A stretch of DNA of 57,262 bases from Oscillospiraceae bacterium (GCA_015067565.1 SVMF01000017.1:1-57262), one strand, 5' to 3'. Counted from the stretch's first letter, positions 8,339-18,674 are shown. Numbers and translations: made by a program. The notes: generated by a model from the sequence alone, not told the origin.

Positions 8339-9193
8339 TTGCAATTGTTTGACATTGCGGGTCTTACGCTGGCGGTCGATGCGCCGCAGCTTCTTGCGGT
8401 CGGGGGCAAATGGAGCAGATTTCTCGTGCATCAGGGCGAGGAACGCAAGCCGCAGCTGCTTTACCGCGTGGCCTATGCCGATACGCTGGCTCAGCCGTTC
8501 ACACTGCCGAGCTACCGCGATGCGCAGGTACGCTACTTTCCCTGCGAGGGCGGCTCGCTGCGGATCTACTCGAATTTCTGCACGGCAACGGATTCTCTCA
8601 GCGTGCTGGAGCACACCGAGGGCGAGATGATCGTGCAGGATATGACGATCCTGAAGCAGCGTCATCCCTGGGGAACGCAGGTCGACCATTTGACCGAGGT
8701 CTTCGATCTTTCCCACTATCTTCCGAGATTCGGGCGGCTCCTGCTGCACTGTGCATACATCCTCTACGAGGGAGAGGCGATCTTATTCACCGCGCCGAGT
8801 GGCACGGGTAAGAGCACGCAGGCTGAGCTCTGGCGCAGTCACCTGGGCGCAACGGTCGTCAACGGCGATCGGGCGGTCATCGGCATGGAAAACGGCCGCA
8901 TGATGGCCTACGGTGTGCCGATCTCGGGCAGCTCGGACGATTGCGAGAACATTTCCGCCCCGGTTCGGGCGGTCGTATCCCTCTGTCAGGCCAAGGAGAA
9001 CACGATCCGAAGGCTGAGCGGAGCGCAGGCGCTGAAGCATTTGATGCGCGGCGCGTACATCCTGCCGGAGCATCAGACCGATTTCCCGAGGCAGGTGGAG
9101 CTGGCAGCACAGATGCTGCCGAACGCAGCGGTTTTCCATCTGGCGTGCCTTCCGAATGTGGAGGCGGCGCAGCTGCTGCGAAGTCAGTTGTAA
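8339..9193 (+). CDS. HPr-kinase-like (HprK C-terminal fold) ATPase
   Basis: The protein has 284 residues and no signal peptide or membrane segment, so it is cytoplasmic. A P-loop lies at residues 154-160 (SGTGKST), followed by WRSHLGATVVNGDRAVI, which carries the Asp (177) expected after the P-loop in HPr-kinase-fold enzymes. It lacks the N-terminal domain of true HprK, which is longer. Stand-alone proteins of this type occur in some peptide (RiPP) clusters, for example lasso-peptide Ser kinases, and no HPr or PTS gene is nearby. AAGGAGG at 8323-8329 directs the start to TTG 8339; the GTG at 8330 overlaps that site. A 61-base gap with a weak dyad separates it from the cysteine peptide. The substrate is inferred to be that peptide. 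Confidence 0.75.
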   Translation: MQLFDIAGLTLAVDAPQLLAVGGKWSRFLVHQGEERKPQLLYRVAYADTLAQPFTLPSYRDAQVRYFPCEGGSLRIYSNFCTATDSLSVLEHTEGEMIVQDMTILKQRHPWGTQVDHLTEVFDLSHYLPRFGRLLLHCAYILYEGEAILFTAPSGTGKSTQAELWRSHLGATVVNGDRAVIGMENGRMMAYGVPISGSSDDCENISAPVRAVVSLCQAKENTIRRLSGAQALKHLMRGAYILPEHQTDFPRQVELAAQMLPNAAVFHLACLPNVEAAQLLRSQL

Positions 9194-9254
9194 CGATCAC
9201 CGTCTATGCGGTGTTGTTTCGTATATATTGAGCAAAAAGTTTGGAGGTTAGAAA

Positions 9255-9500
9255 ATGAAACAGGCGTACACAAAACCCGCACTGGTCAAGGAATGCTTTG
9301 ATGTCGAATCGCAGATTTCTTCCTGCTCGATCGTCAATAATGCCCCGTCCTTGATGAAGCAGTGCAGCTACGATGTCAAGGGTCTCGGCTTCTACGCATT
9401 TGCAGAGTCCTGGGCCTCGTGCATCGACCAGAAGTTCCCCGATGACAGTGCTTTGAACTGTTATCACGCAGGGGCAAACAACGTATTTGGATCGTATTGA
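9255..9500 (+). CDS. Small five-cysteine peptide, candidate precursor
   Basis: The peptide has 81 residues with a strong GGAGG site seven bases before the ATG. It starts MKQAYTKPALVKECFDVE, the MKxxYxKPxL...F opening seen in many short peptides of gut Clostridia that may be leader-bearing precursors (recalled, not searched). Cysteines are at 14, 24, 37, 56 and 69. The C-terminal half is aromatic- and Asn-rich and ends NNVFGSY. There is no signal peptide and no Gly-Gly cleavage site. It sits between the HprK-like kinase and the giant secreted protein, with only 33 bases to the latter. It could be a modified peptide, a signal, or a small structural partner; the sequence alone does not decide. 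Confidence 0.7.
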   Translation: MKQAYTKPALVKECFDVESQISSCSIVNNAPSLMKQCSYDVKGLGFYAFAESWASCIDQKFPDDSALNCYHAGANNVFGSY

Positions 9501-9533
9501 TCCGGTGCGAGCAATTTGAAAGGAGAACTTGGA

Positions 9534-12500
9534 ATGAAAGTTACGAAACGAGTATTATCGTGGCTGCTTGCCATTTGCACGATCCTGAGCATGGTTCCTG
9601 CCATCGCTCTGACGGCAAGTGCAGCAACCTACACGAAGACGGACTCCATCGCCATTGGCGATACGGTCATCCTTGTTTGTGAGACCGCAAAAGACGGCAA
9701 ATCTGAGCTGTCCGGTATCAGCACGACGTCCTCCAAATACGGCCTGGGCACCGTGTTCAGCGACAGTCCCGCAGGCTTGATGCCTCTGCAGGTCGTTGCA
9801 GGTGCAAACAGCGGCACCTACGCGTTCCAGACATCTGACGGCAAGTATCTGACCTGGACGAGCGGCAACTCCCTGAATGTCAACGCCACTCTTTCGGCGA
9901 ACACCTCTTGGAATGTTTCCATCGCAGCCGACGGCGAGGCAACGATCACCAATGCTGCGGCCAGTGCTGCCGGCGGCCTCAGAATGCTGCAGTGGAACAT
10001 GAGCAGCCCGCGCTTTGCCTGCTATGACAATGATGGCCAGACTGCGATCCAGTTGTACAAGGTTGGCGGCACGGTCAGTGGCGGCGGCTCCGGCGATTCC
10101 GGTGATGAAGGCGACGACGAAGGCACTACCTCCGAACTGACGGCGAAGATCAAGATCATCACCGGCGAAGGCGAGGCATACTTGTCTTTGGATGGCGGCA
10201 AGACCCGCTACGGCGAGGCTGCAACGGTCAAGGGCGCAGTTGCCACCATCACCGACGTGACTGCCGGTGAAGAGATGACCCTCGTCATCAAGGCCAAGGA
10301 AGGCTACCGTGTTGCTTGCGTGGAGAAGTCCTCTGATCGTTTGGATCCTGCGGACTATGCCTACGATGCAACTCTGGGTGCTTACACCTACACCTTCACG
10401 ATCCATGCGACATCTTCCTTAAACTATTTCCGTATCACCTTCCTGCCCCGTATCTCCGATGGTGGCTACACCGCTGAGCAGATCACCGGCTGGGACGAGA
10501 CGGATGCTTCCGGTCTGTATGTCATCACCGGCCTGTCCGGCGACGAGACCTATGAGAACAATGCACACAATGTCACTACTACATATTTAATGTATGCCGA
10601 TAACGACATTGCCTGCTCCGCTGAGAACCCTGAGGCTCCGAAGGCTGAGGATTACGAGACCATCGGAAGAAAGTCCGCTGCGCTGCAGCTGGGCGCAATC
10701 GGTGTCTCTCTGAACCCGACCGCTCCGTATCTGATGAGCGGCCTGAACACCGCTCACCTCATGATGTTCGAGAAGTACGGCAATACCGGCTACTATACCA
10801 TCCGTCTGTATGGTGCGACTTCTGATAACTGGTACATCTGTGCAAGAAGCACCACGTCCAAGGACAAGTTCATCTATGCCTCCAATACGTTGACCGACAA
10901 CAATGGTGTCCTCAACAGCTATGCTCTTTGGAATATCTCCTACATCGACAAGGGTGCGGTGCGAATCGAAAATGTGGGTTGGTCTGACGCAGGTGCTACC
11001 CGCTACCTGATGTTCAACAAATCCCTGCAGTTCCGTACCTACACCGGCGAGACGGAGGATATCAGCTATCCCGTGCTTTACGGCGCAACGCAGTCGAACA
11101 TCAAGGTCACCTACGCTGCTTCCCCGAGCAACGCAGGCACCATCAAGGCTTTGACGGCTGCAGGTGCTGCTGTCGCTTCCGGCTCCTTCCAGAACAAGGG
11201 TACAGCCATCACCTTCAACTTCACCCCGGCTGCAGGTTATCGCCTGAAGAATGTGACTGTCAACGGAACCGATGTGACCGTTAGCGACAACAGCTACACT
11301 GCGACCGCCATGAACACCAACATCGATCTGGTTGCTTACTTCGAGCCGCTGCCCGCAGTTACCTTCACGGTGCAGTACCTGCTCAACGGCACGGTCAAGA
11401 AGACCGAGACGCCGAGTGCACAGGCATTTTATGTTGTCAACGCCAACTTCAATGTTACCCACGAAGGCAAGACCTTCAAGCTCTCCGAGTTCCCGTTTGA
11501 CGGCATCGTCAACGGCACGACGAAGTACTCTGACCTCAATGCTGCTGTCGCAGTTAAGGCGGGCGATGTGGTGAAGGTCAACTTCTCCACCACCGAGGTT
11601 CTGAGAACCAAGACCGCGATCGAGACAACCGTAGGCAGCGCTACTTCTCCGCATACCAACGGTGGCCAGAGCACCCTGGGCTTTGAGAATTGGTACTCCG
11701 ATATTAACGGACAGGATGTCAACGGCAATATCAAGCAGACCTTCCATGTTGAGCTGAATGTCCGTTCCAACGACATGATCGAAGAGGTCAGAGAAGGCGG
11801 CAACACCGACGTCATCCTTGTTCTCGACCACTCCAACTCCATGTATCCCCCGTATACCGAAAACGTAAAGTACATGAGAAAGGCTGTTGAGGAGTTCTCC
11901 AATAAGGTCTTCGCAAACAACAACGAGGGCAACAACCGTATTGCTGTCGTCATGTACGACTCTCAGGCTTATGCCTGGAACGGCTCGACGAAGATCGCTT
12001 ATGCATATTCCTGGGATACCGGTCTGAAGAACAGCGCTTACTCCACGCTGACCTACAACAACTGCTACATGAATACCAAGGCCAAGGTCATGGCTGCTTA
12101 TGACGGCGTTATGACCAAGCCCGATGAGAACTACACCCTGCAGGGCATGACCAACACCATGGGCGGTCTGAGAATGACCAACCTGATGGCACAGGTCCGT
12201 GGCGAGACCTCTTCGATCGGTGGCAAGAACACCACCCGTAACCTGGTCATCGTCATGTTCACCGACGGCCTGCCCACCGCCCGTTACGCTACCGGCGCTC
12301 AGGACTGGTACTCCGACAGCAACGGTATGAGAACCTCTGCCGCTGAGTACTTCCGTGCACTCGAAGCAGGCCAGGATCTGAGAAAGACCGTCGATAGCTA
12401 TACCAAGTGTGAATCCATCATCAATAACGTTGCACTTCTGAACGATACCACCAACATCGTTGACGAAGATATCAGGATGGCGAGACTCTTCCTGCAGACC

Positions 12501-15500
12501 TCCAATATCTACCAGTGGAACGAAAAACTCTCTGACTGGAACTGGAACAAAGCAAGCTCCCTCTATACCGACATTCGTTCCTACATCAAAAAACACACCG
12601 ATAATCAGAATTCCAGCGAGTATTTCGTGAAGTCCTCTGCCTGGGCCGACTACTACGACGAGATCACCGGTTCTATCGACGACACCACCATGGCGGAACT
12701 GTACAAGGACATCGCTGTGAAGTTCGTTGCAGAGCAGTATGTTGAAGGCACGCTGACTGACACCATTCCTGCGGGCTTTACCCTGACGGAGGCCAGCAAG
12801 CAGGCCCTGAACGACGCAGGCTGGAAGATCACCCTCAATCCCGATGGCTCAACCACCATCTCTAAGCAGAAGGTCAGAGCGGATAAGGACGGCGAGACCC
12901 TGAGCTACGACCTCATTTACAATGGCGATGGCTACGGCGCTGTCTATACCAACACCGAGGCAAAGTATGACTACACCACCCTCGGCGAAAACGGCACGGC
13001 ACAGACCGCTTACTTCCCCATGCCGACTGCTACGGTCATTCCGTGGACGGTCAATGACCGTATCATGAGCCAGCCCAACACTCCAACGACCATCCCTGTT
13101 CTGGAAAACGACCTGTTTGAAGAACTGACACAGGGTGGTTATACGCTTTCGAATTTCACCATTACCCTCACCGATGCAAACGGTAATCCCACCGTTTACA
13201 ACGACTCAGTCGAGCAGGTCGGCTGCGGCTTTGACGCAGTGGTCGATCCTCTCAGTAACACCATCGTCTTCTATACCGAGAATGGCGGCGCAAGCACGTT
13301 CTACTATGTCGTTTCCGCGGTTGCTACCGCTCCGAACGGCACGCAGACCACCGTCTACTCCCGTGCAACGCAGGTCGATGTTCTCGTCTCTGAGACCGGC
13401 AAGCACGCACAGGAAGTTACCAATGCAAACAATCTGCCGGAAGGTGTCACTCGCAAGACGGATGATCACGGCAATGTTCAGCAGCTCTACCTCGTCACCC
13501 TGACGGTCAATATGTTCGACATCAAGAACGGCAAGATCGTTGACGAGATCCCCGCTGACTTCGAGTTTGTTGCATTCAAGCAGCAGGCAGGCACCTCCTG
13601 CACTGTTTCCAACAATGTGATTACCTGCACCGGCATCACCTGCGGCTCTGTTGCCGAGGAGATCGTTCTGTCCTACTACCTGCGCTACATCGGCGGCGGC
13701 TACGGTGTCATCCCGACCAACACCAAGGCTACCATCTCTTACCAGCCCTCCGATGCAACCGGCAACGAAGGCTTTGTGGAGAAGGACTTCCCCGTTCCCT
13801 ATGCAGGTGTGAATCCGCATACCATCAATGATGTTGATATTGCCGAGGCCGGCAAGGAATACACCATTGATGTCATGGCAAACGACCTGTTCGAGGTTCC
13901 CGAGGGAACACCCGACGGCTACTTCATTACCCCTGTCAATATCTACCTCACCGATGAGAACGGTAACCCGCTGACCGGTGCGAAGTACAATCCGGAGGAC
14001 GACTCCAGAACTTATGTCATCGACGGCACCACCGTTACCATCCACAAAGACGGAACCATCACCTATACAACCGATGGCGAAGGCCCGACACAGTTCTACT
14101 ATGTTGTCGAGGCGACCGTGAGCGTCCCCGGCGGCAGCACCTACGCTGACAACAACTCTACCACCCTCGTCTCCCGTCCGACCCTGGTTACCATCTATGG
14201 TGTCGAAGACCTGTTCATTCTGGTTGACTTCGGCCTGAAGACCAAGGCTGTCGATTTCATCGACTACAGCGGCATTAAGATTGGTGAGAAGCAAGAAGAT
14301 GGCGTTATGAAGGATGTCATGCTTGAAGAATTGCTTGAGATCGCTGCCTTCGGCAAGACACCGTACGGCGAACTCACGCAGGATCCCGACAACGGCCAGC
14401 TCGTGTTCGAGCCGACGACCACCAACTTTGATAAGGTCGCCGAGTACTCGACTCCGCTGACGATGGAAGCATCTGTCTATAACAACTATAATGCCAAGAC
14501 CATCAAGGTCGACTTCAATGTCATTCCCGCAAACAACATCTACTTCGAAGAGAGCTTCATCGAATTTGACTCCGCGTGGGTCGATCTCGAGGGCAGAACC
14601 ACCAGTAGCGAGGGTGGCGTCGTCACCGCTGAGGGCGAACAGCAGGCCGGCGAGTACCACAATATGGCTCTGCACGGCTTCGACGATGCTTACCAGGTTC
14701 GTAACCCGTACTCCGAGGGTAACACCAAGGCGGTCACCGTCCACATGGACGACTACGAGCACACCGGCTGGTTCACCTACTCCGGCACCGGCTTCGACAT
14801 CATCGGCTCTACCAACGCTACCTCCGGTGTTATCGTTGCCCAGGTTTATAGATACGATCCCAACAAGAAGGATGCGGAATACGGTCAGAATGATCTGGTG
14901 AAGAACATCCTTGTGGATACCTGGCTCGATGGCAACAGAAGCTTCGAGCAGATCCCGGTGATCATGTTCCGCAACACGGACAAGGAAGGCAATCCTGTTT
15001 ACGGTACTTATCGTGTCAAGGTTCGTGCATTCTACAATGCTGCATTCGACCACAAGTACAACAAGATTTACTCCGGCATCGCTTCCGGCGAGCATGTGCT
15101 GGCTGCCAAGGTTGGCGAGACTTACTATGCCATGAAGGATGACGGCACTGCTACCCCGATCACCGTTCAGGAGAACGGCAAGGTCGCTGAGGCAGCTGCA
15201 GCCGCTGTTGCAACCACCTTCACCTTCGAACCCGACGGCTACACCATCGGCAACCTGACCTACACCGGCCCCGACGGGATGACCGGTAGATACTGGCACC
15301 TGACCCCGAGCGACGACGCATACACCATCAAGGGCGCTCGTGACGAGAGCAAGGTCCTGGGCTACAGCGCTTCTACCAATACATTCGCTGTTGGCGCTCC
15401 CGACACGAACCTGTATATCCTGCAGATTGAAAAGCCTGAGGCAGAAGAAAAGTCTGTCAAGGCAGTTAAGACGGTCAACGGCCTGGACGAGGCAGCCATC

Positions 15501-18500
15501 CGTGAGCTGCTCGGCTTCGGCGCAAACGAGCCTCTGGAGATCTGCACCATCGACACCACCAACGCAAGACCCACCAAGGGCTTGACTCCCGAGACCAAGG
15601 CCGGTCAGTACAACGTCTACATCGACGCTCTGCGTATCTACAACCCGATGAACACCGCTGCCGACACCGAGGGCGATGAGCCTGAGGAAGAAGAGCCGGA
15701 GGTCTCCACCGAGATCACCACGGGCGAATATGTCCTGGCAGCCAATGTCAACGGCACTTACTACGCAATGGGCAATACCTTCTCCTCGAAGATCGACGGT
15801 ACCGAGATCACCGTCACTGACGGCAAGGTCGCTGCTGCTGATGCAGAGGGATTCAAGGTTACGCTGACCAAGACCGACAACGGCTACACCATCTCCAACG
15901 GAACCAAGTACCTGAGCTATGCTTCGAGCGCAAACCTCAATGGTATCACCGGCACCTACTACTGGCAGCTGGCTGAGGGTGTCAAGGGCACGCACCGTCT
16001 GATTGCCTCCTCCACGCTGGGCACAAGCTACATCCGCGCGCTGATCTTCCGTACAAAGACCTATTACTACTTCGGCGCATATGCCGTTAGTCTGCCGAAG
16101 GAAGACCAGGAGGAATACTTCGACATCGAGATCCTGCCCATCGAGCAGCCTGCACAGGAAGAACCCGAGGAAGAGGTTAAGTTCGATCCGATCGCTGTCT
16201 ACGCTGCAGCGGGCGAACTGAACCCGACCTTCTCCAACATCAACGACTACCTGCTCGACCAGACTATGTGGAGAGATAACCCCAACGTTTCCTCCCTGAG
16301 CAACGGTAAGTACGTCTTCGCAGTTCTCAACTCCGAGAAGTACTACGCAATGCCCAACAACATCTCTACTACGCCGGGCACGGTCACTGCCAAGACCATC
16401 ATCGTCATCGGCAACTCCGTTACCGAGAACGGTGGCGCAAACTATGCAATGACCCTGAACTCCACCGCTAACGGCTACACCATCACCAATGCAAACGGCG
16501 CTTACCTGACGGCTTCCGGTGATCAGCTGTGTGTCTCCACCACGGCCTTCTATTGGTCCATCAGCGAGGGCACGAACGGTAGCTTCCGTATTAGCCCGAA
16601 GAACAATTCCGCTCTAGCACTGGTCTGCCTGAAGTCCGGCACCAGCAGAACCTTCGTCCTGCGTGATGCTTCCTCCGTGACCGAAGGCTCTACCAGTCTG
16701 TATGACCTCGAGCTTCTCTCTGTCAGCGCTGTTGACGGTATGCTCTACTACGCAACCGGAAACAAGAATACCGACTCCGAGGAAGGCGCTGTATACTCCG
16801 GCACCTACCTCAGCGCAAGCGGCATTCTGAACACCACTGTCGAGGCAAACGGTAGACTGACGCTGCGTGATACAGACGGCTTGCCCATCAAGTACAACAA
16901 CCAGGTTGTCTATGTTGAGCTTGCTAAGGACAGCACCGTTGCTGACTCCAAGACCTCTAAGTTCTATTATCTGTCCGGTACGACAAAGATCTACCTCTCT
17001 GCAGGTGAGGTTGAGGCACTCGGCGTTGCCTACTATGACAACCGCTACGAGGCTGACGGCCCCGAAAACGAGGTCTATCTCAAGAACAACCATGGTATTG
17101 CGATGGTCGTCGATAAGAACACTTCCGTCCATATCTCCATGAAGGTTCCCTACGGCGAAGGCTATGTTATGCTGCAGGCATGGGATCCGATGAGAAGCGT
17201 CTGGGTCGAGGTTGCCAACGTCAACTCCAGAACGGAGATGTACTACAAGCTTGAAACCGATTACATCGCTGCCGATGGCTTGCTCCTCGTCCGCTGTATG
17301 ATCAGCCATAACAACACTGCTGAGGCAAACAACACCGTCCTGTCGCTGTGCAATGTCAAGACGGCGGGCAGCTCCCCCGTTGCCACCGGCGGTCTGCGCC
17401 CGATGAAGTATGCTCAGATCGTTCGCGCTCTGAACATCTTCGAAACTAACGCAGAGCATCCGACCCACAGCTTCAGCGAGTGGACAGTTGAGACCGAGGC
17501 CACCTGCTCCGCAAACGGCACCGAAATCCGTTCCTGTGAGTGCGGTATGTACGAGACCCGCGAGATCCCGGCTACCGGCCACATCTACGCTGACGGCGCT
17601 TGCGCCTGCGGCAAGGAAATCTCCGTTAACAAGGCTCTGGACTTCACCATGAACGTCACCCTCGGTGCAGAGATGAAGACAGTTTATACTGTCCTGGCTT
17701 CCACTGTTGCTGACTACGAGGACCTCTACCTCGTCGTTGACAGAGATGGCGAGCGCACTGTCTACGGCTTCGACCGCGACATGATCGACTTCGACATCAA
17801 GGGCAACGAGGCCACTGGCGAGGCCTTCCTGTACAGCGCTGACTACATCGGCATCCATGCCAAGGAAATGGGAGACGACTTCACCGCTACCCTCTATGCT
17901 GTCGACGCCGAAGGCAATGTCTTCTGCAGCGAGTCCAAGACCGAGTCCATGAAGAGCTTCCTTATGGAACGCTTCAACGCTCCGACCGCAACTGCAGCAC
18001 AGAAGACGATGTATGTCGATATGCTCAACTACGGCGCTGCAGTTCAGACCTATCTGAACTACAAGACCGATCGTCTGGTCAACGCGGACCTGACCGCTGA
18101 GCATCTGGCATTTGCCACTAAGACTGAGCCTGCTGCGAAGGATGCAGCCGCTGTTACCGGCGAGGGCGAAGACCTGAGCGCAAATGTCACCCTGCTGTCC
18201 AAGGTCACTCTGACCATCACCACCCGTTACACTGCAAAGGCCGACTCCGATCTGTACTTTGTCATCCGCGATGCAAAGACCAACGAGGAGATCGCGAAGG
18301 TTTCTGCTGAGGCTTACAACGAGATCATGCTCGCCGGTGTATATGACAACATTGGTGCAAAGCAGATGAGAAATCTCATCACGGTTACCCTCTATGACGG
18401 CGAAGAGGCTGTCTCCAAGACCATCACATGGAGCGTCGAGAGCTTTGTTGCACAGGTTCGTGCATCGGGCGATGCCGCCAGAACCGCTATGGTCAACGCA

Positions 18501-18548
18501 ATGCTCACCTACGGTGATGCAGTTGCTGCATATATGGCTGAGGCATAA
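9534..18548 (+). CDS. Giant secreted multidomain protein with von Willebrand A domain
   Basis: The protein has 3004 residues with a signal peptide (1-31, ending TASAA). In order: a beta-trefoil-like module (about 32-181), a short bacterial repeat (200-300), a second trefoil-like module (316-519), an InlB-like repeat (525-605), and a vWA domain (737-1040). The vWA domain has a full MIDAS: DHSNS near 764, GMTNT near 873 and FTDG near 911. Two related units with NDLFE phrases lie near 1170-1286 and 1428-1555. Three further modules open with GEHVLAA/GEYVLAA/GKYVFAV (1849, 2063, 2256). A CxxC-type repeat (2643-2698) and a tandem duplicated C-terminal domain (2700-3004) finish it. There is no LPXTG, SLH or transmembrane anchor. 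AAAGGAG (9519-9525) selects ATG 9534. The likely role is adhesion or matrix binding. Confidence 0.85.
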   Translation: MKVTKRVLSWLLAICTILSMVPAIALTASAATYTKTDSIAIGDTVILVCETAKDGKSELSGISTTSSKYGLGTVFSDSPAGLMPLQVVAGANSGTYAFQTSDGKYLTWTSGNSLNVNATLSANTSWNVSIAADGEATITNAAASAAGGLRMLQWNMSSPRFACYDNDGQTAIQLYKVGGTVSGGGSGDSGDEGDDEGTTSELTAKIKIITGEGEAYLSLDGGKTRYGEAATVKGAVATITDVTAGEEMTLVIKAKEGYRVACVEKSSDRLDPADYAYDATLGAYTYTFTIHATSSLNYFRITFLPRISDGGYTAEQITGWDETDASGLYVITGLSGDETYENNAHNVTTTYLMYADNDIACSAENPEAPKAEDYETIGRKSAALQLGAIGVSLNPTAPYLMSGLNTAHLMMFEKYGNTGYYTIRLYGATSDNWYICARSTTSKDKFIYASNTLTDNNGVLNSYALWNISYIDKGAVRIENVGWSDAGATRYLMFNKSLQFRTYTGETEDISYPVLYGATQSNIKVTYAASPSNAGTIKALTAAGAAVASGSFQNKGTAITFNFTPAAGYRLKNVTVNGTDVTVSDNSYTATAMNTNIDLVAYFEPLPAVTFTVQYLLNGTVKKTETPSAQAFYVVNANFNVTHEGKTFKLSEFPFDGIVNGTTKYSDLNAAVAVKAGDVVKVNFSTTEVLRTKTAIETTVGSATSPHTNGGQSTLGFENWYSDINGQDVNGNIKQTFHVELNVRSNDMIEEVREGGNTDVILVLDHSNSMYPPYTENVKYMRKAVEEFSNKVFANNNEGNNRIAVVMYDSQAYAWNGSTKIAYAYSWDTGLKNSAYSTLTYNNCYMNTKAKVMAAYDGVMTKPDENYTLQGMTNTMGGLRMTNLMAQVRGETSSIGGKNTTRNLVIVMFTDGLPTARYATGAQDWYSDSNGMRTSAAEYFRALEAGQDLRKTVDSYTKCESIINNVALLNDTTNIVDEDIRMARLFLQTSNIYQWNEKLSDWNWNKASSLYTDIRSYIKKHTDNQNSSEYFVKSSAWADYYDEITGSIDDTTMAELYKDIAVKFVAEQYVEGTLTDTIPAGFTLTEASKQALNDAGWKITLNPDGSTTISKQKVRADKDGETLSYDLIYNGDGYGAVYTNTEAKYDYTTLGENGTAQTAYFPMPTATVIPWTVNDRIMSQPNTPTTIPVLENDLFEELTQGGYTLSNFTITLTDANGNPTVYNDSVEQVGCGFDAVVDPLSNTIVFYTENGGASTFYYVVSAVATAPNGTQTTVYSRATQVDVLVSETGKHAQEVTNANNLPEGVTRKTDDHGNVQQLYLVTLTVNMFDIKNGKIVDEIPADFEFVAFKQQAGTSCTVSNNVITCTGITCGSVAEEIVLSYYLRYIGGGYGVIPTNTKATISYQPSDATGNEGFVEKDFPVPYAGVNPHTINDVDIAEAGKEYTIDVMANDLFEVPEGTPDGYFITPVNIYLTDENGNPLTGAKYNPEDDSRTYVIDGTTVTIHKDGTITYTTDGEGPTQFYYVVEATVSVPGGSTYADNNSTTLVSRPTLVTIYGVEDLFILVDFGLKTKAVDFIDYSGIKIGEKQEDGVMKDVMLEELLEIAAFGKTPYGELTQDPDNGQLVFEPTTTNFDKVAEYSTPLTMEASVYNNYNAKTIKVDFNVIPANNIYFEESFIEFDSAWVDLEGRTTSSEGGVVTAEGEQQAGEYHNMALHGFDDAYQVRNPYSEGNTKAVTVHMDDYEHTGWFTYSGTGFDIIGSTNATSGVIVAQVYRYDPNKKDAEYGQNDLVKNILVDTWLDGNRSFEQIPVIMFRNTDKEGNPVYGTYRVKVRAFYNAAFDHKYNKIYSGIASGEHVLAAKVGETYYAMKDDGTATPITVQENGKVAEAAAAAVATTFTFEPDGYTIGNLTYTGPDGMTGRYWHLTPSDDAYTIKGARDESKVLGYSASTNTFAVGAPDTNLYILQIEKPEAEEKSVKAVKTVNGLDEAAIRELLGFGANEPLEICTIDTTNARPTKGLTPETKAGQYNVYIDALRIYNPMNTAADTEGDEPEEEEPEVSTEITTGEYVLAANVNGTYYAMGNTFSSKIDGTEITVTDGKVAAADAEGFKVTLTKTDNGYTISNGTKYLSYASSANLNGITGTYYWQLAEGVKGTHRLIASSTLGTSYIRALIFRTKTYYYFGAYAVSLPKEDQEEYFDIEILPIEQPAQEEPEEEVKFDPIAVYAAAGELNPTFSNINDYLLDQTMWRDNPNVSSLSNGKYVFAVLNSEKYYAMPNNISTTPGTVTAKTIIVIGNSVTENGGANYAMTLNSTANGYTITNANGAYLTASGDQLCVSTTAFYWSISEGTNGSFRISPKNNSALALVCLKSGTSRTFVLRDASSVTEGSTSLYDLELLSVSAVDGMLYYATGNKNTDSEEGAVYSGTYLSASGILNTTVEANGRLTLRDTDGLPIKYNNQVVYVELAKDSTVADSKTSKFYYLSGTTKIYLSAGEVEALGVAYYDNRYEADGPENEVYLKNNHGIAMVVDKNTSVHISMKVPYGEGYVMLQAWDPMRSVWVEVANVNSRTEMYYKLETDYIAADGLLLVRCMISHNNTAEANNTVLSLCNVKTAGSSPVATGGLRPMKYAQIVRALNIFETNAEHPTHSFSEWTVETEATCSANGTEIRSCECGMYETREIPATGHIYADGACACGKEISVNKALDFTMNVTLGAEMKTVYTVLASTVADYEDLYLVVDRDGERTVYGFDRDMIDFDIKGNEATGEAFLYSADYIGIHAKEMGDDFTATLYAVDAEGNVFCSESKTESMKSFLMERFNAPTATAAQKTMYVDMLNYGAAVQTYLNYKTDRLVNADLTAEHLAFATKTEPAAKDAAAVTGEGEDLSANVTLLSKVTLTITTRYTAKADSDLYFVIRDAKTNEEIAKVSAEAYNEIMLAGVYDNIGAKQMRNLITVTLYDGEEAVSKTITWSVESFVAQVRASGDAARTAMVNAMLTYGDAVAAYMAEA

Positions 18549-18578
18549 ACCGAACGGGCAGCAATGCCCAATAGAAAA

Positions 18579-18613
18579 GCAGGCTGTGCCACTCGGCACA
18601 GCCTGCACTTTTG
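18579..18613 (+). terminator. Intrinsic terminator of the kinase-peptide-adhesin unit
   Basis: Arms gcaggctgtgcc and ggcacagcctgc form a perfect 12-bp stem with loop actc, followed by acttttgtta. It starts 31 bases after the giant gene's stop. Confidence 0.85.
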
Positions 18614-18674
18614 TTATAAAGATGAACGGGAATTCATAATAATTTTCGATGAAAAGTAGACAGAGTGAAATTTT

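Noticed and set aside
9194-9254. Small dyad caccg/cggtg after the kinase gene as a terminator
   Set aside because: Only five base pairs with an interrupted T-tract; too weak to call, though it could trim the transcript.
10587-18608. Several 660-930-codon antisense frames opposite the giant vWA gene
   Set aside because: Mirror frames of a strongly biased coding sequence; no start signals or recognisable domains.
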